A DNA stretch of 64,000 bases from Mycobacterium sp. (GTDB taxonomy: Bacteria > Actinomycetota > Actinomycetes > Mycobacteriales > Mycobacteriaceae). Shown here one piece after another: positions 15,047 through 24,894 of the stretch. The stretch is taken from contig RXJD01000037.1 in assembly GCA_003987775.1 (NCBI GenBank), positions 148,710 to 212,709 of the forward strand. The letters are read 5' to 3'. Both the position numbers and the translations under genes were made by a program. The notes under the pieces were generated by a model. It made no database searches, was not told the origin of the DNA, and saw nothing but the letters and a program-made list of their open reading frames with translations. The first letter of the stretch is position 1. Each line of letters begins with the position of its first letter.

Positions 15047-15805
15047 CTACTTCGGCGCGAACCGCTGCCCCGCGTCGAGCCGCAGGCACTGGCCGTTGAG
15101 CATCGGGTTGTCCACGATGGCGGCGACCAGCTTGGCGTACTCCTCGGGCCGGCCGAGGCGCTTGGGGAACGCCGCGTCCTTCGTCAGGGCCGCGGCGAAT
15201 TCGTCGGGGATGCCCTGGGTCAGTCCCGTGGCGAACAGGCTCGGCGCGATCGCGAGCACCCGGATCCCCAGCGAGCCAAGGTCGCGCGCCATGGTCAGGC
15301 ACATGCCCGCGATGCCGGCCTTGGCGGCGGTGTACGCGACCTGTCCGATCTGGCCCTCGAAGGCAGCGATGGAGGCGGTGTTGATGATGACACCGCGCTC
15401 TTCGTCCTCCGGGTCGTTCTTGGCCATATGCGCGGCGGCCAGTCGGCTGATGTTGAACGTCGCGATCAGGTTCAGGTCAATGACGGACTGGAAGGACTCG
15501 AGGTCGTGCGGGCCGGACTTGGTCATGGTCCGCTTGGCGATGCCGCCGCCCGCGGTGGTCACCGTGACGTGCAGTCCGCCGAGGTCGTCGACCGCCGCCT
15601 GCAGCGCCTGCTCGGTGCCGGCGAAGTCGGTGACGTCGACCGGATAGAACTTGCCGTCCAGACCGTCCGCGACGGCCTTGCCGTCCGAACCCTCGCGATC
15701 GAGCACCGCGACCCGGGCCCCGCGCTGGTGCAGGAGTTCGGCGCTGGCCCGTCCCATCCCCGAGGCGCCGCCGATGACGACGACCTTCTTGCCGCTGATC
15801 TCCAC
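15047..15805 (-). CDS. SDR, 3-hydroxyacyl-CoA dehydrogenase type
   Basis: A 252-residue SDR close to type-2 3-hydroxyacyl-CoA dehydrogenases (HSD17B10-like). GTG 15805 is chosen because GGAGG lies seven bases upstream; a TTG four codons earlier falls inside that ribosome site. Motifs are GGASGMGR for NAD, TTAGGG, NTASIAAFEGQIGQVAY with Y-x-x-x-K (YTAAK), and the C-terminal NGQCLRLDAGQRF. It would oxidise the 3-hydroxyacyl-CoA produced after the FadE step, so it fits the beta-oxidation theme of its neighbours. It is transcribed in the same direction as fadE22, with 78 bases between them. Confidence 0.9.
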   Translation of the reverse strand: MEISGKKVVVIGGASGMGRASAELLHQRGARVAVLDREGSDGKAVADGLDGKFYPVDVTDFAGTEQALQAAVDDLGGLHVTVTTAGGGIAKRTMTKSGPHDLESFQSVIDLNLIATFNISRLAAAHMAKNDPEDEERGVIINTASIAAFEGQIGQVAYTAAKAGIAGMCLTMARDLGSLGIRVLAIAPSLFATGLTQGIPDEFAAALTKDAAFPKRLGRPEEYAKLVAAIVDNPMLNGQCLRLDAGQRFAPK

Positions 15806-15917
15806 CCGAACCTCCAATATCTAGGTTGTCACTTTGACTGGAATTTGTAACGTTAACCCGTCACGGTAGCGCGTCCGGTGCGGCACCGTGTCACCGAGCC
15901 GTGCCAAGCTCGAAACC

Positions 15918-17441
15918 GTGCTCCTTCTCGACGTAGCAAGCACTTCGCTTAACGTGGGCGCGACCTCGTCGCGCCTGAGCAAGGTCGCCCACATCGCAGA
16001 GCTGCTGCGCGGCGCCGCGGCCGATCCTGAGCTGGTCGCGACCGTCGTGTCCTGGCTTTCCGGCGAGCTTCGGCAACGCCAGATCGGCGTCGGCTGGGCC
16101 GCGCTGCGATCGCTGCCTCCGCCCGCGCCGGATCCCACGCTGACCCTTGGTCGGGTGGACGCAACCTTCACCGAGATCGGCGCCGTCGCAGGCAAAGGGT
16201 CCCAGGCGCGCCGCGCCGCCCTGCTCAGCGGCCTGTTCGCCGCCGCGACCGAGACCGAACAGACCTTCCTGCTGCGGCTGCTCGGCGGCGAACTGCGCCA
16301 GGGCGCACTGATCGGCATCATGACCGACGCCGTCGCCAAAGCCGCCGGCCTGCCCGCCGCGGCCGTGCAACGGGCGGCGATGCTGGCCGGTGATCTGCCC
16401 GCCGTCGCGGCGGCGGCCCTGACCGGCGGATCGCTGGACGCCTTCACGCTCGAGGTCGGCCGGCCGGTCGGCCCGATGCTGGCACAGACCGCGACCGACG
16501 TCGCCGGCGCGCTCGAACGCCACGACGGCACCACGATTTTCGAAGCGAAGCTGGACGGCGCGCGAGTGCAGATCCACCGCCGCGGCGACGATGTCAGCGT
16601 CTACACCCGCAGCCTCGACGACGTCACCGCACGGCTACCGGAGGTGGTGGAGGCCACGCTCGCGCTGCCGGTGACCGACCTGATCGCCGATGGCGAGGCG
16701 ATCGCGCTGCGCCCGGACAATCGTCCGCACCGCTTCCAGGTCACCGCGTCCCGGTTCGGCCGGTCCGTGGACGTCGCGGCCGCGCGCGACAAACAGCCGC
16801 TGTCGGTGTTCTTTTTCGACATCCTGCACCGGGACGGCGCCGACCTGCTGGACGCGCCGACCACCGAGCGCCTCGCCGCGCTGGACGAACTGGTGCCGGC
16901 GCGGCACCGGGTGGATCGGCTGGCCACCTCTGATCCGGCGGCCGCGGCCGCCTTCCTGGACGCGACGCTGGCCGCGGGTCACGAAGGCGTGATGGCCAAG
17001 GCGCTGGATGCGCCGTATCAGGCCGGCCGGCGCGGGGCCGGCTGGCTGAAGGTGAAGCCGGTGCACACCCTCGACCTGGTGGTGCTGGCCGTGGAATGGG
17101 GCTCGGGCCGGCGGCGCGGCAAGCTGTCCAATATTCACCTCGGCGCGCGGGATCCGGAATCCGGTGGGTTCGTGATGGTGGGCAAGACATTCAAAGGGAT
17201 GACCGACACCATGCTGGACTGGCAGACCCAACGATTCACCGAGCTGGCCGTGGATGGCACCGAGGGCTATGTCGTGCAGGTCCGGCCCGAGCAGGTGGTC
17301 GAGATCGCCCTGGACGGCGTTCAGGGGTCGACCCGCTACCCCGGCGGCGTGGCGCTGCGGTTCGCGCGGGTCGTGCGCTACCGCGACGACAAGAGCCCCG
17401 CCGAGGCCGACACCATCGACGCGGTACGTGCCATGTACTGA
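15918..17441 (+). CDS. ligB: ATP-dependent DNA ligase LigB
   Basis: A 507-residue nick-sealing ligase. GTG 15918 ([14 protein letters not shown]) reproduces the start and the 507-residue length of M. tuberculosis LigB (Rv3062); ten more codons are open upstream. The nucleotidyl-acceptor Lys is K211 in [13 protein letters not shown]. Further ligase motifs are YTRSLDDVT (III region), [17 protein letters not shown] (IIIa), GHEGVMAKA (IV) and WLKVKP (V). The C-terminal OB domain contains GKTFKGMTD and [11 protein letters not shown]. Residues 1-190 are the N-terminal DNA-binding domain. It acts with ATP and Mg2+ and is non-essential in mycobacteria, whose replication ligase is LigA. Confidence 0.95.
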   Translation: MLLLDVASTSLNVGATSSRLSKVAHIAELLRGAAADPELVATVVSWLSGELRQRQIGVGWAALRSLPPPAPDPTLTLGRVDATFTEIGAVAGKGSQARRAALLSGLFAAATETEQTFLLRLLGGELRQGALIGIMTDAVAKAAGLPAAAVQRAAMLAGDLPAVAAAALTGGSLDAFTLEVGRPVGPMLAQTATDVAGALERHDGTTIFEAKLDGARVQIHRRGDDVSVYTRSLDDVTARLPEVVEATLALPVTDLIADGEAIALRPDNRPHRFQVTASRFGRSVDVAAARDKQPLSVFFFDILHRDGADLLDAPTTERLAALDELVPARHRVDRLATSDPAAAAAFLDATLAAGHEGVMAKALDAPYQAGRRGAGWLKVKPVHTLDLVVLAVEWGSGRRRGKLSNIHLGARDPESGGFVMVGKTFKGMTDTMLDWQTQRFTELAVDGTEGYVVQVRPEQVVEIALDGVQGSTRYPGGVALRFARVVRYRDDKSPAEADTIDAVRAMY

Positions 17442-17533
17442 CCCCGCGTCCGCGTGCCCTTTTCACGACGCGACACGCGCTGCGGGGTCGGCTACATTCG
17501 CACTCGCTATCGGGAGCCGGGAAGGGGATCGGG

Positions 17534-19765
17534 TTGGACGGCGATATCAGCTACATCCGCACCGACCCGCAACTGCCTCCGGTCGCGGTCGTCGACCGCT
17601 CCCCGATCAGCCTCCGGCACAAGGTGTTCTTCGGCGTGGTCGCGGTCGCCGGCGCGGTGGCCTGGGCAATCGTCGCGTTCGCCCGCGGGGAGACGGTGAA
17701 CGCGGTCTGGCTGGTTGTCGCCGCGGTCTGCACCTATCTGATCGCCTTCCGGTTCTATGCGCGGTTCATCGAAGCCAAGATCGTGCGTCCCCGCGACGAC
17801 CGCGCCACCCCGGCCGAAATCCTGGAGGACGGCACCGACTACGTCCCGACCGACCGGCGGGTGGTGTTCGGTCACCACTTCGCCGCCATCGCCGGCGCCG
17901 GCCCGCTGGTCGGGCCGGTGTTGGCCATCCAGATGGGCTACCTGCCCAGCAGCATCTGGATCGTCGTCGGAGCGGTGCTCGGCGGATGCGTGCAGGACTA
18001 CCTCACGTTGTGGATCTCCACCCGCAGACGTGGCCGTTCACTGGGGCAGATGGTTCGCGACGAGCTCGGCGGCGCCGCCGGAACGGCAGCCCTGCTGGGC
18101 ATCCCGGTGATCATCACGATCATCATCGCCGTGCTCGCGCTGGTCGTCGTTCGTGCGCTCGCGCAAAGTCCGTGGGGTGTCTTCTCGATCGCCATGACCA
18201 TCCCCATCGCCCTCTTCATGGGGTGCTATCTGCGGTTCTGGCGCCCCGGGCGAATCTCGGAGGTGTCGGCGATCGGGGTGGCGCTGCTTCTGCTCGCGGT
18301 CGTCTCCGGTGATTGGGTCGCCCGAACATCCTGGGGCGCAAGCTGGTTCACGCTGTCGCCGGTCACGCTGGCCTGGCTGCTCATCATCTATGGTCTGGCG
18401 GCCTCGGTGCTGCCGGTGTGGCTGTTGCTCGCGCCGCGCGACTATCTGTCGACCTTCATGAAGGTCGGCACCATCGCACTGCTGGCGGTCGGGGTCTGTG
18501 TCGCGCGCCCGGTCCTGGAAGCGCCGGCGGTGTCGCGGTTCGCTATCAGCGGCGATGGCCCGGTGTTCGCCGGATCGTTGTTCCCGTTCCTTTTCATCAC
18601 CATCGCCTGCGGTGCGCTGTCGGGTTTCCACGCGCTCGTCTGCTCCGGCACGACACCGAAGTTGCTGGAGAAGGAAGGGCAGATGCGCCTGATCGGCTAC
18701 GGGGGCATGGTCACCGAGTCGTTCGTCGCCGTCATCGCCCTGCTGACCGCCGCCATTCTGGACCAGCACTTGTACTTTGCGATCAACGCGCCGTCGCCGC
18801 AGACCCACGACACCGCGGCCACCGCCGCCCGGTATGTCAACGGGCTGGGCCTGGCGGGGTCGCCGATCACCCCGGATCAGGTCAGCCAGGCCGCCGCCGG
18901 CGTCGGTGAGAAGACGATCGTCTCGCGTACCGGTGGCGCACCGACACTGGCCTTCGGCATGTCGGAGGTCTTGCATCGCGTGTTCGGCGGCGCCGGCCTC
19001 AAAGCGTTCTGGTATCACTTCGCGATCATGTTCGAAGCGCTGTTCATCCTGACGACCGTCGACGCGGGCACCAGGGTCGCGCGGTTCATGGTTTCCGACG
19101 CGCTCGGCAACCTGGGCACCCCGATGCGCAAGTTCCGCAATCCCAGCTGGCGGCCGGGCGCCTGGCTGTCCAGTCTGGCGGTCGTCGCCGCGTGGGGCAG
19201 CACACTACTGCTCGGGGTGACCGATCCGCTGGGCGGCATCAACTCGCTGTATCCACTGTTCGGAATCGCCAACCAGCTCCTCGCAGCGATCTCGCTGACT
19301 GCCATCACGGTGATCGTCATCAAGAAGGGACACCTGAAATGGGCCTGGATTCCCGGCATTCCGCTGTTGTGGGATCTGACTGTGACCCTCACCGCGTCAT
19401 GGCAGAAGATCTTCTCCGGTGACCCCAAGGTCGGGTACTGGACGCAGTACTTCCAGTACTCAGGGGCCAGACAGGCGGGCAAGACCGCATTCGGTTCGGC
19501 GGCCAACGCGCATCAGCTCGACGACGTGGTGCGCAACGCTTTCCTGCAGGGCATCTTGTCGATCCTGTTCGCCACGGTGGTCATCGTCGTGGTCATCGCG
19601 GGAGTTGTGGCTTCGGTCAAGGCGATTCGCGGTTCGGGCCGTCCGTTGACTGAGGACCATCCGGTCGACTCCAAACGGTTCGCCCCGGCGGGCCTGGTCA
19701 CCACCGCCGCCGAGCGCGACCTGCAACGACAATGGGATGCCGTGTCCACTGCCCACCCGGGCTAG
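17534..19765 (+). CDS. cstA: Carbon-starvation protein CstA family transporter
   Basis: A 743-residue polytopic membrane protein with about 16-18 hydrophobic segments. TTG 17534 is taken as start, preceded by AAGGGG seven bases away; M. tuberculosis CstA (Rv3063) has a similar length. Conserved CstA features include FGHHFAAIAGAGPLVGPVLAIQMGYLP near residue 105, ISTRRRGRSLGQMVRDELG, and GFHALVCSGTTPKLL, followed by VDAGTRVARF. The family takes up pyruvate and, in some bacteria, peptides. The start overlaps an open extension inside ligB that I reject. It is convergent with mceF, and only 15 bases separate the two stops. Confidence 0.93.
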   Translation: MDGDISYIRTDPQLPPVAVVDRSPISLRHKVFFGVVAVAGAVAWAIVAFARGETVNAVWLVVAAVCTYLIAFRFYARFIEAKIVRPRDDRATPAEILEDGTDYVPTDRRVVFGHHFAAIAGAGPLVGPVLAIQMGYLPSSIWIVVGAVLGGCVQDYLTLWISTRRRGRSLGQMVRDELGGAAGTAALLGIPVIITIIIAVLALVVVRALAQSPWGVFSIAMTIPIALFMGCYLRFWRPGRISEVSAIGVALLLLAVVSGDWVARTSWGASWFTLSPVTLAWLLIIYGLAASVLPVWLLLAPRDYLSTFMKVGTIALLAVGVCVARPVLEAPAVSRFAISGDGPVFAGSLFPFLFITIACGALSGFHALVCSGTTPKLLEKEGQMRLIGYGGMVTESFVAVIALLTAAILDQHLYFAINAPSPQTHDTAATAARYVNGLGLAGSPITPDQVSQAAAGVGEKTIVSRTGGAPTLAFGMSEVLHRVFGGAGLKAFWYHFAIMFEALFILTTVDAGTRVARFMVSDALGNLGTPMRKFRNPSWRPGAWLSSLAVVAAWGSTLLLGVTDPLGGINSLYPLFGIANQLLAAISLTAITVIVIKKGHLKWAWIPGIPLLWDLTVTLTASWQKIFSGDPKVGYWTQYFQYSGARQAGKTAFGSAANAHQLDDVVRNAFLQGILSILFATVVIVVVIAGVVASVKAIRGSGRPLTEDHPVDSKRFAPAGLVTTAAERDLQRQWDAVSTAHPG

Positions 19766-19780
19766 TCACACACTGCCCAC

Positions 19781-21184
19781 TCAACTCCCGGGAGGCAGCA
19801 GCATCGACTGCCAGGTACGCGGTCCAGGGGCAAGGTCGGCCTGGGTGTGCACGCGTCCGTCGGGGCCGAGGTATTGGCCGGTAGCCGGGTCGTATTCGGC
19901 GGCCGGCACGGGGACCGGTGGCAACTGCGGGACCGGCTGGCCCGACAGCGTCGCGTTCGGGTCACCCTTCCAGTTGTAGCCGTCATTGAGTGGTACGTAC
20001 TGTTCGTCACTCTCGCACATCGCGACCGTCGGAGCGCGTTTGCCCGGCTGATTGACGCACGGTGTATTTCGCACGCCACGAACGTTATTCGGCGAATCCT
20101 GCGGCACGCGACAGTACAGGTCACCCGGTGGCCGATCGGGATGGTCCTCCCAGGACGGCACCCGCTGCTGCTGGGCCGGTAGGTAGCCGGTCGTGCACGG
20201 CGGCGGCAGGTTCAGTCTCAGATTGAAGCTGAGGAAGACTCCGCGGTAGGCCTGCTTGGTGTTGCGGTTGGGGACTCCGATGGCCTGAATGGTCGCCACC
20301 GCCTGAGGAAGCAGCACCAGCAGCTGCTCGATACCGGCGTGATAGGTCAGGGCGACCTGGCCGACGCCGATCAGATTGGACAGCAGGATCGGCAGCGTGG
20401 GGTTCAACCGGTCCAGCAACTGGCGGACCTCGGCGGCGGCCGGGCCCGCGTCGCGCAGCACGTCGTGCAGAGCGCCGTCGTTGCGCTGCAGCCCCGAACT
20501 GATGTCGGCAAGGTGCGCGGCCCACTGCGTCACCGCGTCCGGCGAGGCCGACTGGCTGTCCAGTACCGGTTTGGACTGATCGATAAGGGTGAGCAGCGGG
20601 CCCAGATTCTTGCGCGCGTCGCTGGACAGTGTGCTGGTGCCCGTGACCAGTCTCGAGAGCTCCGGACCCAGGCCACCCACCGCGGTGAACGACTCGTCCA
20701 CAACGGTTTTCAAATTCTCGCGCGGGATGGCTTCCATTCCCCTGTTCACCGAGTCCAGCAGGGTGTCCAGGTCCGGTGGCACCGAGACGCGGTCCCGGGT
20801 GATCACGTCTCCGTTGCGCAGCGGCCGGGAATCCCGGCGGGGCAACAGGGCCACGTACTGCTCACCCACCGCCGACTGGCTGTGCACCTGCGCATCGAGG
20901 TCCGAGGGGATGCCGACGCCCGACTTGAGCGAAAGCACCGCCGCCACGCCGGTGTCGGTGAGGCGCACGCTCTCGACCCGGCCGACCTCGGTGCCGCGAT
21001 AGGTGACGTTGCCGCTGACGTAGAGGCCGGCGGCCTGCGGCAGCTGCACCGTGACCTGGTAGCGGCCTACCCCGAACATGGCGGGCAACTGCATGTATCC
21101 CAGCGCCATCACCGTGCCACCCACCACCGCGACGACCAGGAAGATCGCGAGTTGAATGAGGACTCTTCTCGTCAACGGCGGCAC
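19781..21184 (-). CDS. mceF: MCE family protein, MceF position
   Basis: A 467-residue, last-in-operon MCE subunit, anchored by one N-terminal helix (about residues 5-30). The MCE domain at ~38-120 includes QAAGLYVSGNVTYRGTEVGRVESVRLT. A helical tail follows, then a Pro-rich C-terminus with YDPATGQYLGPDGR, typical of mycobacterial MceF. GTG 21184 begins two bases after the mceE stop codon, so translation is coupled. In the assembled complex the MCE subunits form a periplasmic tunnel that carries lipids to the YrbE permease. Confidence 0.9.
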   Translation of the reverse strand: MPPLTRRVLIQLAIFLVVAVVGGTVMALGYMQLPAMFGVGRYQVTVQLPQAAGLYVSGNVTYRGTEVGRVESVRLTDTGVAAVLSLKSGVGIPSDLDAQVHSQSAVGEQYVALLPRRDSRPLRNGDVITRDRVSVPPDLDTLLDSVNRGMEAIPRENLKTVVDESFTAVGGLGPELSRLVTGTSTLSSDARKNLGPLLTLIDQSKPVLDSQSASPDAVTQWAAHLADISSGLQRNDGALHDVLRDAGPAAAEVRQLLDRLNPTLPILLSNLIGVGQVALTYHAGIEQLLVLLPQAVATIQAIGVPNRNTKQAYRGVFLSFNLRLNLPPPCTTGYLPAQQQRVPSWEDHPDRPPGDLYCRVPQDSPNNVRGVRNTPCVNQPGKRAPTVAMCESDEQYVPLNDGYNWKGDPNATLSGQPVPQLPPVPVPAAEYDPATGQYLGPDGRVHTQADLAPGPRTWQSMLLPPGS

Positions 21185-21185
21185 G

Positions 21186-22322
21186 TCACGGCCCCTGGTC
21201 CCAATGGTAGGGAGCGACAAGCGGATTGCCGCCGGTGGCCGGACTCGGCATCTGCCCGATGGTGCGTCCCCACTGCAATTCGAGCTGCGTCAGGTTGCCC
21301 TCGAACCGGGTACCGGTCAGGAAGGACGCGTCGAGCCGGCTCAAGGTCAGGTCGATGATCGCGGTCAGGTTGGCGTAGTCGCCGCGTGCCCACTTGCTGA
21401 TGGTGTCTTTGGGGAAGGGATAGGTCGGAAGTAGACCCAGCGAGCGCGTCAGGGCCGGGCCGGCGTTGGCCAGTGACTCCAGCACGGGCCCCAGGTCCTT
21501 GAGCTCCTTGACCAGAGCCTCTTTGGTCTGGTTGGCGGAGTCGGCGGCCAGCGCGCTGAACTTGCCGATCTGATCGAGTGCGTCGACCAACTGCCGGCGC
21601 TCCTGTTTGAGCGTGGCGAGCGCATCCGGCACGGTGCGAAGTGCCCGGTCCAGCACCGGCCGCTGCTCGGCGAGCTGGCCGACCAGATTGTTCAGGCTTT
21701 CGGTCGCGGCCAGGATGTCGCCGGTCTGATCGGACACGGACCCGGTGAACCGGTCGAGCTGTCCGATCAGGCTGCGCAGGTCGTCGGCACGCCCGGCCAG
21801 AGCAGTGCTCAACGATTCGGTGATGTCTTGAATCTGGCCGATACCACCGCCGTTGAGCAGCAACGAGATTGCGGCCAGGGTCTGCTCCGTCGTCGGGTAA
21901 CTGCCGGCCGACGCCAGAGCGATCAGCGATCCCTCTGTCAGCTTGCCCTGCGGCGCGACGGCCGTCGGCGCAGCCAGTTCGATGTGCAGCGAACCGAGGA
22001 GGCTGGTCTGTCCGATCGTCGCGACTGCGTTGGCCGGTAAGTCGACGTCAGCGTTGAGTCTGATGGTGAGCAGTGCGTGCCAGGCCTGTCGCTCGATCTT
22101 GGTGACGTTGCCGACCGTCACATCCCCCACCTGTACGCGAGAATTCTGTTCCAGGGTGCCCACGTCGGGCAGTTGCACGTGAATCGTGAACGAGCCGGGG
22201 CCTTTTCCGGCACTGCCCGGCAGCGGCAACGAGTTGAGGCCACGCCAACCGCAGCCGCCGAGGCCCAGCACGGCCACCGCCAGCAACACGGCGGCTGCCA
22301 TCCCGCGACGCCAATTGATCAT
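21186..22322 (-). CDS. mceE: MCE family lipoprotein, MceE position
   Basis: A 378-residue MCE protein with a lipoprotein signal (MINWRRGMAAAVLLAVAVLGLGGC, lipobox LGGC, Cys24), as in all MceE/Lpr subunits. The MCE domain lies at ~44-120 (FTIHVQLPDVGTLEQNSRVQVGDVTVGNVTKI). A long helical region with regularly spaced leucines (LAGRADDLRSLIGQLDRF onward) follows and would form part of the tunnel shaft. Its ATG overlaps the mceD stop codon by one base. Confidence 0.92.
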   Translation of the reverse strand: MINWRRGMAAAVLLAVAVLGLGGCGWRGLNSLPLPGSAGKGPGSFTIHVQLPDVGTLEQNSRVQVGDVTVGNVTKIERQAWHALLTIRLNADVDLPANAVATIGQTSLLGSLHIELAAPTAVAPQGKLTEGSLIALASAGSYPTTEQTLAAISLLLNGGGIGQIQDITESLSTALAGRADDLRSLIGQLDRFTGSVSDQTGDILAATESLNNLVGQLAEQRPVLDRALRTVPDALATLKQERRQLVDALDQIGKFSALAADSANQTKEALVKELKDLGPVLESLANAGPALTRSLGLLPTYPFPKDTISKWARGDYANLTAIIDLTLSRLDASFLTGTRFEGNLTQLELQWGRTIGQMPSPATGGNPLVAPYHWDQGP

Positions 22323-23608
22323 CAGTTCGGCCCTTCCGGCAGCAGCAGTCCGGGTAGTCCGTCCGCGGGGTTGGTGGCGTGAATCTCGGCCGGTGCCGGT
22401 ACGGGGCCGACGCCCGCCGGCGTATTCGGCAGCGGCGGAACGTAATCCGGCCGCAGCCAGTCTTCGCTGTAGGTCAACTCGTTCGGCCGCGCCACGGCAC
22501 CGACCACCGTGTTCTCACCCAGCGGCGGGAAGTTGTACTGACGATTCTTGATGATCGGGGCCAGATACTGCACGCACAGCTTCGCCGACTGTTGATACCC
22601 CAGGCGCGACGCGGCCTGAATGGCACCACACAGAAAGGCGATGGGGTTGGCGAAGTTGTTGAATGACGGCGCACCGCTCAAGGTGCCCTGCGCAGGCTGG
22701 TAGATGTTCATGAAGTTCTGCAGTTCGGTCGGGGCGATGTGCAACGCCTGCTTGATGTCGCCGAGGCTGGCGTTGAGCACCCGGGAAACCGAGGTGAGCG
22801 TGTCTACCGAGGTGCCCAGCGCGTCCCGATTCTCGGCCACGAAGCCGGTGACGTCGCGTGCCACATCGGCCAGGGCCGCGACGGCATTGCCGACTTCGTC
22901 CGGGTCGTTGGCCAACATGCCGCTCACCGAGGCGAGGTTCTGGTTGAGCTGTGTCATCAGGTCCGCGCTGCTCTGCAGCGCCGACACCAGGATGGACAGG
23001 TTGCGCACGGTGCTGAACAGGTCGTTGCTGTGGTCGGCGATCGCCGAAACAGCCTGGGACAGCTTGACCAGCGTGTCGCGGAAGGTCGCGCCCTGGCCGC
23101 GGAGGTTACTGGCGGCGGTGTTGACGACCGCGCCCAGGGGGCTCACATTGCCCGGCCGCGTCGGCTGCAGCATCCGGGCGAGTCTTTCCAGATCCGAACG
23201 CAGGTCGTCCCACTCCACGGGTACGGCGGTGCGCTCCAACGGGATCACCGCATCGGTATGCAGTTGCGGTCCGCCGGTGTAGGCCGGTGTCAGCTGAATG
23301 GCGCGCGAGGTGACCAGTGACGGCGAGAGGATGACTGCTTTGGCGTCGGCGGGCACCTGGTATCGGGAATCGTAGAAGAAGGTGATCTTGACGCGTTGCG
23401 GTTGCGGTTCGATCCTGTCGATCTTTCCGACGGCCACCCCCAGGATGCGCACCTCGTCGCCGACGAAGATGCCGTTGCTGTTCTGGAAGTAGGCGACGAC
23501 CGTGGTTCTGCCGGAGGCCGCCAGTGCATGCCACGCCGCCGCCACTCCGGCGAGCAGGGTGAGCACCAGCACGGCGCCCAGACCGACGCGAACAGTGTTG
23601 CGGTTCAT
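22322..23608 (-). CDS. mceD: MCE family protein, MceD position
   Basis: A 428-residue MCE subunit with an N-terminal signal anchor (residues ~8-30). The MCE domain at ~36-115 reads VVAYFQNSNGIFVGDEVRILGVAVGKIDRIEPQP. A helical segment spans ~130-290 (LVKLSQAVSAIADHSNDLFSTVRNLSILVSALQ), followed by a Pro-rich tail with PLPNTPAGVGPVPAP. The start overlaps the mceC stop as ATGA, showing tight translational coupling. Confidence 0.92.
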   Translation of the reverse strand: MNRNTVRVGLGAVLVLTLLAGVAAAWHALAASGRTTVVAYFQNSNGIFVGDEVRILGVAVGKIDRIEPQPQRVKITFFYDSRYQVPADAKAVILSPSLVTSRAIQLTPAYTGGPQLHTDAVIPLERTAVPVEWDDLRSDLERLARMLQPTRPGNVSPLGAVVNTAASNLRGQGATFRDTLVKLSQAVSAIADHSNDLFSTVRNLSILVSALQSSADLMTQLNQNLASVSGMLANDPDEVGNAVAALADVARDVTGFVAENRDALGTSVDTLTSVSRVLNASLGDIKQALHIAPTELQNFMNIYQPAQGTLSGAPSFNNFANPIAFLCGAIQAASRLGYQQSAKLCVQYLAPIIKNRQYNFPPLGENTVVGAVARPNELTYSEDWLRPDYVPPLPNTPAGVGPVPAPAEIHATNPADGLPGLLLPEGPN

Positions 23609-24894
23609 CGTTGTTCCCCCGGGGCAGGCACGAACACCGGCGGGTGCGTCGGCACCGGCGGCGGTGCGGTCTGCCCGGGCGCCAACGCCGGTGGTCCCGG
23701 TGGGGGTCCACCGGGCGGCGGCGCGGGCAGCGGTTCCCGGTAGGGATAACGGGCATCGCCGGGGTTTCCGGTGATCGCGTCCGGCAGGGTCAACCTCGGC
23801 TCCCCACCCTGGCCGGTGCGTGGATACGGCATCGGCAGCGCGGGTGTGCCGGGTTGACCGACCTGGGGATCGGTGAGTTGGGAGGGCAGCAACACCGTGG
23901 GGTCCAGCCCCAGGTCGGAGAAGGCCGCGTCGATGAACGGCTGAAGGAATTGCCCCGGTATCAGGTTCGCGATGTAGAAGTTGAACCAGGGTCCGGTGGA
24001 CATCGACTCCCCCAGCGACGACGCATAATCGTTGAACTTCTTGATTGCCAGTGCAATTCGCTCTTTACGATGGTCGACGATCGCCAGGGCCCCGTTAAGC
24101 CTGTCCAGCGTCGGCTTCAGGGTCTGGCGGTTGTCGGCGATGAATCCCTTGAGCTGACGACTCGCGGCGTCGATGTTGCCGGATATCTGGTCCAGCGCCC
24201 GGCTCTGGCCGCGCAATTCCGCCAGAACCGTGTTGCTGTCGCCGACCAGCCGCACTATCTGATCGCTGTGATCGGCGAGCACCGTGGTCGCTTTGTTCGC
24301 GTTGGACAACAGGTTCCGCAGCTGCGCATCGCGGTCGGCCAGCACCGTGGAGAACCGGGCGACGCCGCTGAGCGCGAGCTTCAGGTCGGGAGCGGTATCG
24401 GCAAAGGTGTCGGCCAGCACTCCCAGCGATTCGGACAGCCGGTCGGTGTCCAGCCCGCTGATGGTGGCCGCCAGATCTCCGAGCGCGTCGGGAAGCTGGT
24501 AGGGCGACGTGGTGCGCTCGAGCGGAATCGGTCCGCGCAGTCTGCCGTCGCCGCGGGGCGTGACCTCCAGGATCTTCGCGCCCAGCAGGCTTTTGGTCTT
24601 GATCGACGCCTCGCTGCGTTCGCCGAGCCGGATGTGCTTGTCGACCTCGAAAGTGACCAGCACCCGAGGGCCGTCCAGCGCGATGCTGTCGACCTTGCCC
24701 GCCTTGTACCCCGAAACCTGCACCGCGGTCCCGATCAACAACCCGCCCGCTTCAGCGAAGTACGCCGAGTACTCTTTCGCGGACTTGAAGAACGGCAGCT
24801 TGCTGTACGTCAGGGCGGTCCCGACCACGGCGGCGACGACCACCACCCCGACGGCACCGACGACTAGCGGATTGCGTTCGGAGAAATATTTCAT
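23605..24894 (-). CDS. mceC: MCE family protein, MceC position
   Basis: A 429-residue MCE subunit. ATG 24894 (MKYFSERNPLVVGAVG) overlaps the mceB stop as ATGA, which rules out the longer open frame upstream. It has an N-terminal anchor at ~8-30 and an MCE domain at ~37-115 (YSAYFAEAGGLLIGTAVQVSGYKAGKVDSI). A helical shaft follows to about residue 330. The last ~60 residues are a strongly Pro-rich tail (PAPPPGGPPPGPPALAPGQ) that may be disordered or reach the cell wall. Confidence 0.92.
   Translation of the reverse strand: MKYFSERNPLVVGAVGVVVVAAVVGTALTYSKLPFFKSAKEYSAYFAEAGGLLIGTAVQVSGYKAGKVDSIALDGPRVLVTFEVDKHIRLGERSEASIKTKSLLGAKILEVTPRGDGRLRGPIPLERTTSPYQLPDALGDLAATISGLDTDRLSESLGVLADTFADTAPDLKLALSGVARFSTVLADRDAQLRNLLSNANKATTVLADHSDQIVRLVGDSNTVLAELRGQSRALDQISGNIDAASRQLKGFIADNRQTLKPTLDRLNGALAIVDHRKERIALAIKKFNDYASSLGESMSTGPWFNFYIANLIPGQFLQPFIDAAFSDLGLDPTVLLPSQLTDPQVGQPGTPALPMPYPRTGQGGEPRLTLPDAITGNPGDARYPYREPLPAPPPGGPPPGPPALAPGQTAPPPVPTHPPVFVPAPGEQR

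Noticed and set aside
17096-17533. N-terminal extension of cstA inside ligB
   Set aside because: Overlaps the ligase OB domain; CstA similarity begins only after the TTG at 17534.
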